Source: Flavobacterium sinopsychrotolerans
GTDB taxonomy: Bacteria; Bacteroidota; Bacteroidia; Flavobacteriales; Flavobacteriaceae
Length of the DNA stretch: 64,000 nucleotides
NCBI RefSeq assembly: GCF_900110375.1
Contig: NZ_FODN01000001.1
Span: 496,001 to 560,000, forward strand
Reading direction: 5' to 3'
A model generated the notes under the pieces. It ran no database searches. It was not told the origin of the DNA and saw nothing but the letters and a program-made list of their open reading frames with translations. The position numbers and the translations under genes are program-made. Positions 19,992-30,095 of this stretch are shown here, piece after piece; position 1 is the first letter of the stretch, and each line of letters opens with the position of its first letter.

Positions 19992-21788
19992 TTAGTGATG
20001 TAAAACTTCTTCACCTTCTTTCATTGGGACCGTTTGAGGTACAAAATCTACATCATGTGCAGGATTAGTGTAGTCATAAGGCCAACGGTGAACTTCAGGG
20101 ATTTCTCCTGGCCAGTTTCCATGTATATGTTCTACTGGGGTAGTCCACTCTAATGTATTAGATTTCCATGGATTTTGCACTGCTTTTTTACCGTAGAAAA
20201 TGCTACTAAAGAAGTTATATAAGAAGACCAATTGAAAGGCTCCTCCAATTAAAGCAAAAACAGTAATAAGAACATTTACATTTTGTAAATCATCAAATAA
20301 TGGAAAATTCGTGTTTGTATAATAACGTCTTGGTAAACCAGCTAAACCGATAAAATGCATTGGGAAAAATACACCATAAGCACATACTGCTGTTACCCAA
20401 AAGTGAACATAACCTAAGTTTTTATTTAACATTCTACCAAACAATTTTGGAAACCAGTGATAAATACCAGCAAACATTCCGTAAAGAGCAGAAATACCCA
20501 TTACTAAGTGAAAGTGAGCAACTACAAAATACGTATCGTGAACATTAATATCCAAAGTACTATCTCCAAGAATAATTCCTGTTAAACCACCTGTAATAAA
20601 TGTAGATACTAAACCAATTGAAAACAACATGGCTGGATTCAACTGTAAGTTACCTTTCCAAAGAGTCGTGATGTAATTAAACGCTTTTACAGCCGATGGA
20701 ATAGCAATTAATAATGTTGTAAATGTAAATACAGATCCTAAAAATGGATTCATACCCGAAATAAACATATGGTGTCCCCAAACTATTGTAGACAAAAATG
20801 CAATAGCAATAATAGACATAATCATCGCTCTGTATCCAAAAATAGGTTTACGTGAATTTGTAGCAATAATTTCAGAAGTAATTCCTAATGCAGGTAAGAT
20901 TACAATGTATACTTCAGGATGTCCTAAGAACCAAAATAAGTGCTCAAATAAAACTGGAGAACCACCTTGATAATGTAAAACTTCACCAGCGATGTAGATA
21001 TCAGACAAGAAGAAAGAAGTACCAAAACTTCTATCAAAAATCAATAACAAAGCTGCAGATAAAAGAACAGGGAAAGATACAATACCAATTATAGCAGTAA
21101 CAAATAAAGCCCAAATTGTAAGTGGCAATCTTGTCATAGACATTCCTTTTGTTCTTAAATTAATAACCGTAACGACATAATTTAAAGATCCCATTAAAGA
21201 AGAAGCAATGAATATTGCCATAGAAACCAACCACAAAGTCATACCCAGTCCAGAACCAGAAATAGATTGTGGCAAAGCACTCAAAGGAGGGTAAATTGTC
21301 CAACCAGCATTCGCAGGACCAGATTCAACAAAAAGCGACCCGATCATAATAACACTTGATAAGAAAAACAACCAATAAGAGATCATATTCATAAAACCCG
21401 AAGCCATGTCTCTAGCTCCAATTTGAAGTGGTATTAGTAAATTACTAAAGGTACCACTCAACCCTGCGGTTAACACAAAGAATACCATTATAGTACCATG
21501 TATGGTAACTAAAGACAGGTAAATATCATTAGTCATTACTCCGTTTGGAGCCCACTTATCTCCTAGCAATATATTAAAAATCTTGAAAGACTCTTCTGGC
21601 CAAGCCAATTGCATTCTAAAAAGCAAAGACATTGTTACACCAATTACTCCCATAACAATACCCGTAATAAGATATTGTTTAGCAATCATCTTGTGGTCAA
21701 TGCTAAAAATATATTTAGTAATAAAAGTGTCTTTATGGTGATGTTCGTGTTCGTGATCTATTGTGTGATCGTGACCTTCTGCTGACAT
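19992..21788 (-). CDS. coxA: Cytochrome c oxidase subunit I (aa3 type, A1 family)
   Basis: 598 residues with 12 or more membrane spans. The WFLGHPEVYIVILPALGI motif carries the CuB His, the proton-channel Glu and the Tyr cross-linked to His, placing it in the A1 group. HHMF supplies two CuB histidines and HDTYFVVAHFHLVMG the heme a3 and heme a ligands. The first 20 residues are His-rich (HDHTIDHEHEHHHKD). Last gene of the operon that begins with alternative complex III genes. In Flavobacterium johnsoniae ACIII and this oxidase form a supercomplex that oxidises menaquinol and reduces oxygen. Confidence 0.96.
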   Translation of the reverse strand: MSAEGHDHTIDHEHEHHHKDTFITKYIFSIDHKMIAKQYLITGIVMGVIGVTMSLLFRMQLAWPEESFKIFNILLGDKWAPNGVMTNDIYLSLVTIHGTIMVFFVLTAGLSGTFSNLLIPLQIGARDMASGFMNMISYWLFFLSSVIMIGSLFVESGPANAGWTIYPPLSALPQSISGSGLGMTLWLVSMAIFIASSLMGSLNYVVTVINLRTKGMSMTRLPLTIWALFVTAIIGIVSFPVLLSAALLLIFDRSFGTSFFLSDIYIAGEVLHYQGGSPVLFEHLFWFLGHPEVYIVILPALGITSEIIATNSRKPIFGYRAMIMSIIAIAFLSTIVWGHHMFISGMNPFLGSVFTFTTLLIAIPSAVKAFNYITTLWKGNLQLNPAMLFSIGLVSTFITGGLTGIILGDSTLDINVHDTYFVVAHFHLVMGISALYGMFAGIYHWFPKLFGRMLNKNLGYVHFWVTAVCAYGVFFPMHFIGLAGLPRRYYTNTNFPLFDDLQNVNVLITVFALIGGAFQLVFLYNFFSSIFYGKKAVQNPWKSNTLEWTTPVEHIHGNWPGEIPEVHRWPYDYTNPAHDVDFVPQTVPMKEGEEVLHH

Positions 21789-21816
21789 ATATGTTTACTT
21801 TAAATTTTCTTATTAA

Positions 21817-22974
21817 TTATTTCATGGCCGTTATGGCAACTGCTGCAGTATCTTTTGTTTTTATAGAATCTGTACCAGATGCTCCGTCAGTAGCAGCAGG
21901 CTCAGCCATTGCAGCTTTTACTTCACTTACGATTGTAGCTTTGTCTTTCAACCATGCCTTATAATCTTCAGGTGTGTCTACAATAATTTTCATTTGCATG
22001 TTATAATGAGATGCTCCACAAATTTTATTACAAAGCAATAAGTAGTCAAACGTGTATGGATCCAGAGCAGTTTCACCCTTAGCTACTAATTCTAAACTTT
22101 TCTTAGATCTTAAAGCATTAATATTAGCCACTTTTTCTACCATAAAAGGTAATTCTCTATATTCTGCTGTAGTATAAATCGGTTCAAATGCAAATTGTGT
22201 AACCATACCAGGAACACAGTTCATCTGCGCTCTAAAATGAGGCATATAAGCTGAATGCAAAACATCTTGAGAACGCATTTTAAAAAGTATTTTTTTACCT
22301 TTAGGAATATGCAACTCAGTTACGACAATATCATCTTGAGCATATGGATCAGCTAAGTCAACACCAACTGAATTAGCGCCTTCGATAAACCTAACATTAG
22401 CCTTTCCTAGAACATTATCTTCACCTGAATATCTTGCTTTCCAATTAAACTGTTGTGCATACAATTCTATCACAACGGTATCTTCATCTTCATCAACAAA
22501 CATAATATTTGTCCATGCATAAAGACCATATAAAATCAATCCAGCCAAAACAACCGCTGGAATAACACTCCAGATTGCCTCTAATTTATTATTATCTGCG
22601 AAATAAAGTGCCTTTTGATCCTTTTTACCTCTGTATTTAAAGGCGAAATAATGCAATAAAACTTGAGTTATAGCTTGAACAATAAAAATAAGAACCCATG
22701 TGATGTTCATTAAATTATCAACTTCTCCACCATGAGCAGAAGCTGGTGTGTGAAGAACTAGCGGCCCCCATTTAAACAATCCGTAAATTGAAAAAATATA
22801 AATGAAAGCTAGAAAACCAAACATTAAATAACCTTGAACGTTATTATCGTCATCCGTAGCTATTTCTGATCTATCTGAATTGGATCCAACTTGCGTCAGG
22901 TCGAATATTTTAGTCAATTGCCATAAAGCAACAGCTAATAAAACTAAAACTATAATTACCAACAAACTTGTCAT
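21817..22974 (-). CDS. coxB: Cytochrome c oxidase subunit II with CuA site
   Basis: 385 residues. N-terminal hydrophobic segment (1-20), further spans at about 50-70, 90-112 and 138-155, more than the usual two. The periplasmic cupredoxin domain has LHSAYMPHF and the binuclear CuA motif CNKICGASHYNMQM (Cys-x3-Cys-x3-His-x2-Met). The C-terminus is an Ala/Thr-rich tail. It accepts electrons from cytochrome c domains and passes them to subunit I. 28 nt separate it from coxA and 19 nt from actF. Confidence 0.95.
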   Translation of the reverse strand: MTSLLVIIVLVLLAVALWQLTKIFDLTQVGSNSDRSEIATDDDNNVQGYLMFGFLAFIYIFSIYGLFKWGPLVLHTPASAHGGEVDNLMNITWVLIFIVQAITQVLLHYFAFKYRGKKDQKALYFADNNKLEAIWSVIPAVVLAGLILYGLYAWTNIMFVDEDEDTVVIELYAQQFNWKARYSGEDNVLGKANVRFIEGANSVGVDLADPYAQDDIVVTELHIPKGKKILFKMRSQDVLHSAYMPHFRAQMNCVPGMVTQFAFEPIYTTAEYRELPFMVEKVANINALRSKKSLELVAKGETALDPYTFDYLLLCNKICGASHYNMQMKIIVDTPEDYKAWLKDKATIVSEVKAAMAEPAATDGASGTDSIKTKDTAAVAITAMK

Positions 22975-22993
22975 CTGTTTTTTTCTTTAAATA

Positions 22994-24469
22994 TTAATAA
23001 TGAAAATGTTTACTTTCTTCGATGAAAGGATTTCTTTTTGGCAACAAAGGAACTTTTGTTAAAGCTGTAAAAACAACATAAATAAATAATCCTAGGAAGA
23101 AAAGAACAGATGCTATTTCTGAAATTCCAATAAACCATCTATCACCTACAGTTCCCGGCATAATCATATTAAAGAAATCAATATAATGTCCAGCTAGGAT
23201 TACAACACCTGCCATAACTAATACCCAAGTAATTCTTTTGAAATCAGTATTGATTAAGATCAATAAAGGAAAAACAAAATTCATAACTACAGCACCAAAG
23301 AAAGGAAGGTTGTACAATTCTATTCTAGTTATAAAATAAGTAACTTCTTCAGGAATATTAGCATACCATATCAACATGTATTGTGAAAACCATAAATAAG
23401 TCCAAAAAACACTAAAACCAAACATGAATTTCGCTAAATCATGAATATGACTTGTATTTACATACTCTAAAACTCCTTTTGATTTCAAATACAATGTAAC
23501 TAAAGCTATTGTAGTAATTGAACTTACAAAGAAACTTGAAAAAACATACCATCCAAACAAAGTACTAAACCAGTGTGGATCGATAGACATAATCCAATCC
23601 CAAGACATTATAGATTCAGATACAATAAAAAACACAAGGAACATTGCTGAAAGCTTGAAGTTCTTTTTGTAGTTAAGATCATCATTTGCTTCATCTTGTG
23701 CCAAACAATTTTTTCTTGAGAAGTATTGGTATAAACTCCAACCTGTCAAAAATATAGCAGCTCTAATAATCCAGAAAGGAAAATTTAAATAACCCGCCTT
23801 GTTTGCAATTAATTTGTCATTGGCAACAACTTCAGGATCTAACCATATAAAAAGGTGGTTTAAGTGTAATCCACATAAAATTAAAATCACAAAAAAGATA
23901 ACTGAACCTACAGGTAAATAAGCAGTTATACCTTGCATAACTCTGAATAAAACAGGAGACCATCCAGCTTGAGCTACTTGTTGGATTGCATAAAAAACTA
24001 ATACCCCAAGAGAAACAAGCATGAAGAAGATACAAGCAACATACAAAGCAGACCAAGGTTTGTTTTGTAATTGATGTAAAACATGATTTAAATGTTCCAT
24101 ATGCTCTGCCTCTTCACTAACCTCATGACCTTCTTTTTTAACGGCTGCTTTAGATTGAACTGTTTCAGCATGTGCTGCTTCAGCAACTTTAGTAGTATCA
24201 TCGGTTGGAGCAACAGCTCCATGAGATTCCTCTACTTTTTTCTCTTCAACAGCTTCACCATGACTAGCAGCAACTTCATGCGAAGGTGCAGCAGAAGTAG
24301 TCGTTTCATGTTTTGCTTCGCCATGTCCACCATGACTTTCGGCAGCAAGAAATTTTTCAACGTCTTGAATATCTTTTGGTGCAGTTAAAAAACCATATCC
24401 AATTCCTAATATACCTACGGCCATTAAGATGAAAGAAAGAGTTTTTAATTTACTTGAAAATGTATACAT
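22994..24469 (-). CDS. actF: Alternative complex III membrane subunit ActF with long His/Ala/Glu-rich insertion
   Basis: I start at ATG 24469 (MYTFSSKLKTLSF), not at the in-frame TTG 24496 abutting the actE stop, giving 491 residues. One membrane span (about 10-28) is followed by about 100 residues of low-complexity sequence with repeated HGE, SHG, EAAHAE and EHMEHL, then nine or so spans to the C-terminus (KVPLLPKRNPFIEESKHFHY). ActF is the NrfD-like paralogue of ActC; together they form the quinol-binding and putative proton-conducting membrane core. The His-rich loop is unusually long relative to the membrane core; role unknown. Confidence 0.92.
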   Translation of the reverse strand: MYTFSSKLKTLSFILMAVGILGIGYGFLTAPKDIQDVEKFLAAESHGGHGEAKHETTTSAAPSHEVAASHGEAVEEKKVEESHGAVAPTDDTTKVAEAAHAETVQSKAAVKKEGHEVSEEAEHMEHLNHVLHQLQNKPWSALYVACIFFMLVSLGVLVFYAIQQVAQAGWSPVLFRVMQGITAYLPVGSVIFFVILILCGLHLNHLFIWLDPEVVANDKLIANKAGYLNFPFWIIRAAIFLTGWSLYQYFSRKNCLAQDEANDDLNYKKNFKLSAMFLVFFIVSESIMSWDWIMSIDPHWFSTLFGWYVFSSFFVSSITTIALVTLYLKSKGVLEYVNTSHIHDLAKFMFGFSVFWTYLWFSQYMLIWYANIPEEVTYFITRIELYNLPFFGAVVMNFVFPLLILINTDFKRITWVLVMAGVVILAGHYIDFFNMIMPGTVGDRWFIGISEIASVLFFLGLFIYVVFTALTKVPLLPKRNPFIEESKHFHY

Positions 24470-24496
24470 ATCTATTACGATCAGTTTGTTCAACAA

Positions 24497-25042
24497 TTAT
24501 AATTCGCTTTTTAGTTTCAGAACATAGTCAGTAACTAACCAACGTTCTTGGGCACTCAATTGGTTTGCATGTGAACCCATTGAATTCAAACCATACGTTA
24601 TTACGTGAAAAATACTTCCTTCAGTGATAACTCTATCTTTATAACTAGGAACACCCAGAAATTTTTCTCTTTCTACTAACTTACCTTTACCATTACCAGA
24701 ATTACCATGACAAGTAGCACAATAGATCTCAAAAAGTTCTTTTCCTTTTTCAGGATTTCTACTTAAAGAATCTAAAGGAGATTTAAGGTTTGCTTTAGCT
24801 AACTCATATCCAGCAGTAGAATTTTCGTATTCAAAAGGTTCGAATCCTCTGTTTACAGTTCCTTCAGCCGGAAGTTGACCTTCTTTACCATTTTTAAATG
24901 CATTCGATTCAGAATAAGTTTCATACCCTACTGATTCGTACATATTTGGAAAATATTGATAGTTTGGTGCCGCATTATTATGGCATGATGAAACTAAAAT
25001 AGTTATACCAAATAAAAGTGTTATTTTATATACGCTTTTCAT
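24497..25042 (-). CDS. actE: Alternative complex III lipoprotein cytochrome c subunit ActE
   Basis: 181 residues. Lipoprotein signal peptide with lipobox LVSSC (Cys at about 20). One c-type heme motif CATCHG near 110 with a distal Met region (GLNSMGSHA) as probable sixth ligand. ActE is a monoheme cytochrome c that takes electrons out of ACIII towards the oxidase. Its stop is followed directly by the actF leader region. 8-nt gap to actD upstream. Confidence 0.93.
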   Translation of the reverse strand: MKSVYKITLLFGITILVSSCHNNAAPNYQYFPNMYESVGYETYSESNAFKNGKEGQLPAEGTVNRGFEPFEYENSTAGYELAKANLKSPLDSLSRNPEKGKELFEIYCATCHGNSGNGKGKLVEREKFLGVPSYKDRVITEGSIFHVITYGLNSMGSHANQLSAQERWLVTDYVLKLKSEL

Positions 25043-25050
25043 ATCTATAA

Positions 25051-25575
25051 TTAATGCTTATCTATTACTTTAACTTCTACAGCTCCTGTACTTTGGAAAA
25101 AAGAAATCAATTCCTCTTCGTTATCATTTACAGCAACTTCCATTAAAAAATGGTCATCTGTAGTTCTTACATCTGGATTTTCTGCTTCTTTGAAAGGCCA
25201 CAATTTACTTCTCATATAAAAAGTAATAACCATTAAGTGAGCCGCAAAAAACACCGTAAGTTCAAACATAATTGGCACGAAAGCCGGCATGTTTTCAATA
25301 TAACTGAAACTTGGTTTTCCACCAATATCTTGTGGCCAATCCTGAATCATAATATAATTCATCATCGCTGTTGCTACCGAGATACCAACACAACCATAAA
25401 GAAAAGCACAAATAGCTAATCTTGTAGGTGCAATTCCCATAGCTTTGTCCAAACCGTGAACCGGAAATGGAGTAAAAACTTCTTCAATATGATGATGAGC
25501 TGCTCTGGTTTTTTTAACCGCATCCATCAATATATCATCGTCATTATAAATGGCGTATATTACTTTATTACTCAT
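25051..25575 (-). CDS. actD: Alternative complex III membrane subunit ActD (DUF3341)
   Basis: 174 residues. The N-terminal soluble part starts KVIYAIYNDDDILMDAVKK and includes EVFTPFPVHGLDKAMGI, the DUF3341 hallmark; two membrane helices follow (about 58-80 and 95-118). In ACIII structures ActD packs against ActC. Starts inside the actC gene (8-nt overlap), so probably translationally coupled. Confidence 0.93.
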   Translation of the reverse strand: MSNKVIYAIYNDDDILMDAVKKTRAAHHHIEEVFTPFPVHGLDKAMGIAPTRLAICAFLYGCVGISVATAMMNYIMIQDWPQDIGGKPSFSYIENMPAFVPIMFELTVFFAAHLMVITFYMRSKLWPFKEAENPDVRTTDDHFLMEVAVNDNEEELISFFQSTGAVEVKVIDKH

Positions 25576-26971
25576 GATGTGAATCTTTATTTGCTTCTCT
25601 TTCTCTTTTGTAATTATCTCCAGTTCCTTTCAAAATTGTTTTTACCTCTGCTTGGGCAATTACAGGGAATGTTCTTGAATACAATAAGAACAATACAAAG
25701 AAGAAACCTATTGTTCCGATGAAAATTCCAATATCAACAAATGTAGGTGAAAACATTGTCCAAGAAGATGGTAAATAATCTCTATGTAACGAAGTTACGA
25801 TAATTACAAATCTCTCAAACCACATTCCAATATTTACAACTATCGAAATTATAAACGAGAACAAGATACTTGTTCTTAATTTTTTGAACCACATGAATTG
25901 CGGAGAAAAAACATTACAAGTCATCATTGACCAATATGCCCACCAGTAAGGTCCGGTAGCTCTGTTTAAGAAAGCATATTGTTCGTACTCTACACCAGAA
26001 TACCATGCAACAAATAATTCAGTTATGTAGGCAACCCCAACAATAGATCCCGTAATCATGATAACGATATTCATCAACTCAATGTGTTGAACCGTGATAT
26101 AAGCTTCTAGATTAGACACTTTTCTCATGATGATAAGCAAAGTATTTACCATTGCAAATCCTGAGAAAACCGCTCCAGCAACAAAGTACGGAGGGAAAAT
26201 TGTAGTATGCCATCCTGGAATAACAGAAGTAGCAAAGTCCATCGATACAATAGTATGCACAGAAAGTACAAGTGGAGTAGCTAAACCTGCAAGTACCAAA
26301 GATACTTCTTCAAAACGTTGCCAGTCTTTTGCTCTACCGCTCCATCCGAAACTTAATATAGAATACACTCTTTTATTGAAAGGAGTAATAGCTCTATCAC
26401 GTAACATGGCAAAATCAGGCAATAAACCAGTCCACCAGAATACTAATGAAACCGAAAGATACGTTGAAATTGCAAATACGTCCCAAAGTAATGGCGAGTT
26501 AAAGTTTACCCAAAGAGAACCAAATTGATTCGGAATTGGTAAAACCCAATACGCTAACCATGGACGTCCCATGTGGATGATTGGAAATAAACCTGCTTGA
26601 ATAACCGAGAAAATTGTCATTGCTTCTGCAGAACGGTTAATTGCCATTCTCCAACGCTGACGGAAAAGCAATAATACCGCTGAAATAAGTGTTCCTGCGT
26701 GACCAATACCAACCCACCAAACAAAGTTCGTGATATCCCAAGCCCATCCAACAGTTTTATTTAATCCCCATGTTCCAATACCTGTAGATACGGTGTAAAT
26801 GATACAGCCAAGTCCCCAAAGGAAGGCTATTAATGCGATTGAAAACACAATCCACCAATGTTTGTTTGCTTTACCTTCAACAGGCGCAGCTACATCTACA
26901 GTTACATCGTGATAAGATTTATCACCTATAACTAAGGGTTTTCTAATGGTTGCTTCGTAGTGAGACGACAT
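25568..26971 (-). CDS. actC: Alternative complex III quinol-binding membrane subunit ActC (NrfD-like)
   Basis: 467 residues, about ten membrane helices, NrfD/PsrC family. Conserved features visible are GWAWDITNFVWWVGIGHAGT, which in the family includes quinol-site His/Asp residues, and VSMDFATSVIPGWHTTIFPP. It oxidises menaquinol on the periplasmic side and hands electrons to ActB iron-sulfur clusters. Follows actB by 38 nt. Confidence 0.94.
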   Translation of the reverse strand: MSSHYEATIRKPLVIGDKSYHDVTVDVAAPVEGKANKHWWIVFSIALIAFLWGLGCIIYTVSTGIGTWGLNKTVGWAWDITNFVWWVGIGHAGTLISAVLLLFRQRWRMAINRSAEAMTIFSVIQAGLFPIIHMGRPWLAYWVLPIPNQFGSLWVNFNSPLLWDVFAISTYLSVSLVFWWTGLLPDFAMLRDRAITPFNKRVYSILSFGWSGRAKDWQRFEEVSLVLAGLATPLVLSVHTIVSMDFATSVIPGWHTTIFPPYFVAGAVFSGFAMVNTLLIIMRKVSNLEAYITVQHIELMNIVIMITGSIVGVAYITELFVAWYSGVEYEQYAFLNRATGPYWWAYWSMMTCNVFSPQFMWFKKLRTSILFSFIISIVVNIGMWFERFVIIVTSLHRDYLPSSWTMFSPTFVDIGIFIGTIGFFFVLFLLYSRTFPVIAQAEVKTILKGTGDNYKREREANKDSHHE

Positions 26972-27009
26972 AATCCTTTATATTGATTCTTAATTAATTA
27001 TTTTTTGTA

Positions 27010-30000
27010 CTAGGTATTTCTAACTTTAACGTGGTAAATCACATTTGGTTTTGTTCCAACATGCTCCAATAAATGATACATTCTTTCGTCAGCAGCTAAT
27101 TTAGTTATTTCAGCTTCTGAATCATTTACATCCCCAAATTTCATTGCTCCAGTAGAACAAGCATTTGAACATGCTGTTTGGAATTCACCATCAACGATTG
27201 CTCTTCCTTCTCTTTTTGCTTTCAAAATTGTTGCTTGTGTCATTTGAATACACATTGAACATTTCTCCATAACTCCACGAGAACGAACATTTACGTCTGG
27301 ATTCAATACCATACGTCCTAAATCGTCATTCATATGATAATCGAATTCACTGTTTTTGTTGTACAAGAACCAGTTAAAACGACGCACTTTATACGGACAG
27401 TTGTTAGCGCAATAACGCGTTCCAACACATCTGTTATAAGCCATATGGTTTTGACCTTGACGAGAGTGTGAAGTTGCAGCAACTGGACAAACCGTTTCAC
27501 AAGGTGCATGATTACAATGTTGACACATTACAGGTTGAAAAGATACTTGTGGGTTATCACCCGCTTTTTCCATTTCATTAAATGTAGACAATGAACTTGA
27601 TAAACCAGCTATATTTTCTTTTCTTTCATTATCACCTTCAAAAGTACTTTCAGAAGAATAATATCTGTCAATACGCAACCAGTGCATATCACGACTTCTT
27701 CTAACTTCTGATTTTCCAACAACAGGTACGTTATTTTCAGCATGACAAGCAATTACACAAGCACCACAACCGGTACAAGCGTTCAAGTCAATCGAAAGAT
27801 TAAAATGGTGACCCGTTGAACGATCAAATGAATCCCATAAATCTACTTTGGTTGCTTCAACTTCTTTGTGGTCCAATGAAACCATTGGTTGTGTATTCCA
27901 AACCTGAGCATCTTTTGTATTGAAAATTTCTAAAGAAGTTTCTTTAATAATATCACCTCTTCCCATCAATGTTTTCTGACCTTGAACACAAGCAAACTCA
28001 TGCTCTCCTCCAGCTTTCGCCAATGTTACAGACTGTACATTATCAAAACCTTTATATAAAGAGTAGGCATTTAAACCCACCATCATTTCTTCTTTCAAAG
28101 CCGCTTTACGACCGTAACCTAATGCTAAACCAATAGTACCAACAGCTTGACCTGGTTGAACTATTACCGGAACATTTTCTAACTTAGTTCCATCGGCAGT
28201 AGTAATAGTAGCATAACTTCCGTTTAAACCACCATTTGCAACGATTTCATTAGAAAGTTCGTATTTCTTAGCATCTGCATTCGAAACAGTAACATAATTA
28301 TCCCAAGATACTCTTGTAATTGGATCCGGAAACTCTTGTAACCAAGGGTTATTTGCTTGTTGTCCATCTCCCATACCAGTTTTAGTATATAAAACAAGCT
28401 CTAGTCCTTGAGCAACTTTTGATTTTGCCAAAGCATTTGCAGCAGCACTAAAATCAGCAGAACCGGCAGATACAGTTGGAACAACTCCAACATAAACGCC
28501 ATCATGTAACACTTTGTTCCAAGAAGAACCAGCTATTATTGTTGATGCATTAGCCTTAATATAATCGTAGAAAGTACCAGTAAGTCCATTTAAAGATAAC
28601 AAGACATCTTGAAATTGTTTTGTAGTGAAAAGAGGGCGAATTGCAGGCTGAGTAATTCCGTAAGTACCTTTTGTAATACTTACATCATTCCATGATTCTA
28701 AATAATGAGGAACAGCAGCTGCAATAGTACTTACTAAAGCAGTTTCATCTTCTTTTAAAGAAAATGCCACTGATGTTTTAACTTTTTTAAGTCCTTCAAC
28801 AAAAGAAGCACTATCTGCTAAAGTATAAACTGGATTAACACCACTCATGATCAAAGTATGAACGCTTCCCGCTTTCATATCATTGATTAACTGAGTAACT
28901 TTTGCATCAGATCCTTTTCTGATTTGTCTTACTCCAGAAGTACTGAAAGCTTCACTTGCCAACACTTGGTTGATAGCCAAAACTAACAACTGAGCATTTT
29001 TATCTTGAATCCCTGATACCAATACTCCTTTTGAACCAGCAGCTTTCAATTGTTGAGCCGCTTTTGTAACTTCTGCTTTAAATTTATCTTCTAAACTTAC
29101 AGCAACAGAAGAACCAGTTACAATATTATATATATGAACTAATGCTTGTTTTTGATTAGCAGTAGACATTGGTAAACGCTTATCAGCAGCAGCACCAGAC
29201 AAAGTCATATTTGCTTCTAACTGAAAATGACGAGACATCTTCCCTGCTTTAGGAATTCTTCCTTTAGCATAACCTGAATCAAATCCTCCACCTTGCCAAT
29301 CTCCAAGGAAGTCAGCTCCAACAGAAACTATAAGCGAAGCTTTAGAAAAATCGTAATCAACCAAAGCTCTTTCTCCATAAACAGTTTCAAAAGCATCTAA
29401 TGCTTCAGATTCAGATACAGCATCATAAACAACATGTTTAGCATTTGGATTTTTACCAATAAACTCAGCGATCAACTTTTCAGTTGATGGACTAGCTAAT
29501 GTATTTGTCAAAAGCACAACTTGACCACCTTTTGCAGCAGCATCAGTTATACTTGATTTAATTTTAGAATTAACAGCAGACCAAGTTGAATTTTTACCTT
29601 CAATTTTAGGCTCTTTCAAACGCATACTATCATATAAAGATAGAATAGACGCATGAATTCTTGCATTAGCACTAAACTTAGCTCCCGCAATAGTATTATT
29701 ATCTATTTTAATAGGACGCCCTTCACGAGTTTTTACCAAAAGATTAGCAAAGTCAAATCCATCAAAAACAGAAGTTGCATAATAATCCGCCACTCCAGGA
29801 ATGATTTGCTCCGGCTGAAGCACATAAGGTATAGACTTGTTTACAGGACCTTCACAAGCTGCAAGCGTAGCTGCTGCAGTACTAAAACCAACGTACTTTA
29901 AAAAATCACGACGTGATGTTGACGAAGATGACAAAGCATCATTATTTCCTAAAAATTCATCAGTAGGAATTTCTTCAACAAATTCGTTATTTCTAAGCGC

Positions 30001-30066
30001 CTCAACAATAGAACTATTTTTGTCTAGTTCTTCAACACTTTTCCAGTATTTTTTGTTTGATGACAT
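27010..30066 (-). CDS. actB: Alternative complex III iron-sulfur subunit ActB (molybdopterin-oxidoreductase-like fused to ferredoxin domain)
   Basis: 1018 residues. A twin-arginine motif SRRDFLKYVGF (about 52-62) is followed by TAAATLAACEG, where the Cys is a likely lipid-attachment site. Residues about 75-730 resemble a molybdopterin oxidoreductase that in ACIII carries no molybdenum cofactor. The C-terminal ferredoxin part has four Cys groups: CTGCGACVIACHAENN, CQHCNHAPCETVCP, CVGTRYCANNCPYKVRR and CSMCIQMTQ...CSNACSTGA. It conducts electrons from ActC towards ActA/ActE. Second gene of the operon, 29 nt after actA. Confidence 0.95.
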   Translation of the reverse strand: MSSNKKYWKSVEELDKNSSIVEALRNNEFVEEIPTDEFLGNNDALSSSSTSRRDFLKYVGFSTAAATLAACEGPVNKSIPYVLQPEQIIPGVADYYATSVFDGFDFANLLVKTREGRPIKIDNNTIAGAKFSANARIHASILSLYDSMRLKEPKIEGKNSTWSAVNSKIKSSITDAAAKGGQVVLLTNTLASPSTEKLIAEFIGKNPNAKHVVYDAVSESEALDAFETVYGERALVDYDFSKASLIVSVGADFLGDWQGGGFDSGYAKGRIPKAGKMSRHFQLEANMTLSGAAADKRLPMSTANQKQALVHIYNIVTGSSVAVSLEDKFKAEVTKAAQQLKAAGSKGVLVSGIQDKNAQLLVLAINQVLASEAFSTSGVRQIRKGSDAKVTQLINDMKAGSVHTLIMSGVNPVYTLADSASFVEGLKKVKTSVAFSLKEDETALVSTIAAAVPHYLESWNDVSITKGTYGITQPAIRPLFTTKQFQDVLLSLNGLTGTFYDYIKANASTIIAGSSWNKVLHDGVYVGVVPTVSAGSADFSAAANALAKSKVAQGLELVLYTKTGMGDGQQANNPWLQEFPDPITRVSWDNYVTVSNADAKKYELSNEIVANGGLNGSYATITTADGTKLENVPVIVQPGQAVGTIGLALGYGRKAALKEEMMVGLNAYSLYKGFDNVQSVTLAKAGGEHEFACVQGQKTLMGRGDIIKETSLEIFNTKDAQVWNTQPMVSLDHKEVEATKVDLWDSFDRSTGHHFNLSIDLNACTGCGACVIACHAENNVPVVGKSEVRRSRDMHWLRIDRYYSSESTFEGDNERKENIAGLSSSLSTFNEMEKAGDNPQVSFQPVMCQHCNHAPCETVCPVAATSHSRQGQNHMAYNRCVGTRYCANNCPYKVRRFNWFLYNKNSEFDYHMNDDLGRMVLNPDVNVRSRGVMEKCSMCIQMTQATILKAKREGRAIVDGEFQTACSNACSTGAMKFGDVNDSEAEITKLAADERMYHLLEHVGTKPNVIYHVKVRNT

Positions 30067-30095
30067 ATATAAATATTAAAATCTTAATAATTTGA

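Noticed and set aside
24470-24496. TTG start for actF abutting the actE stop
   Set aside because: The ATG nine codons downstream begins the typical MYTFSSKLKT sequence; extension is short and atypical.
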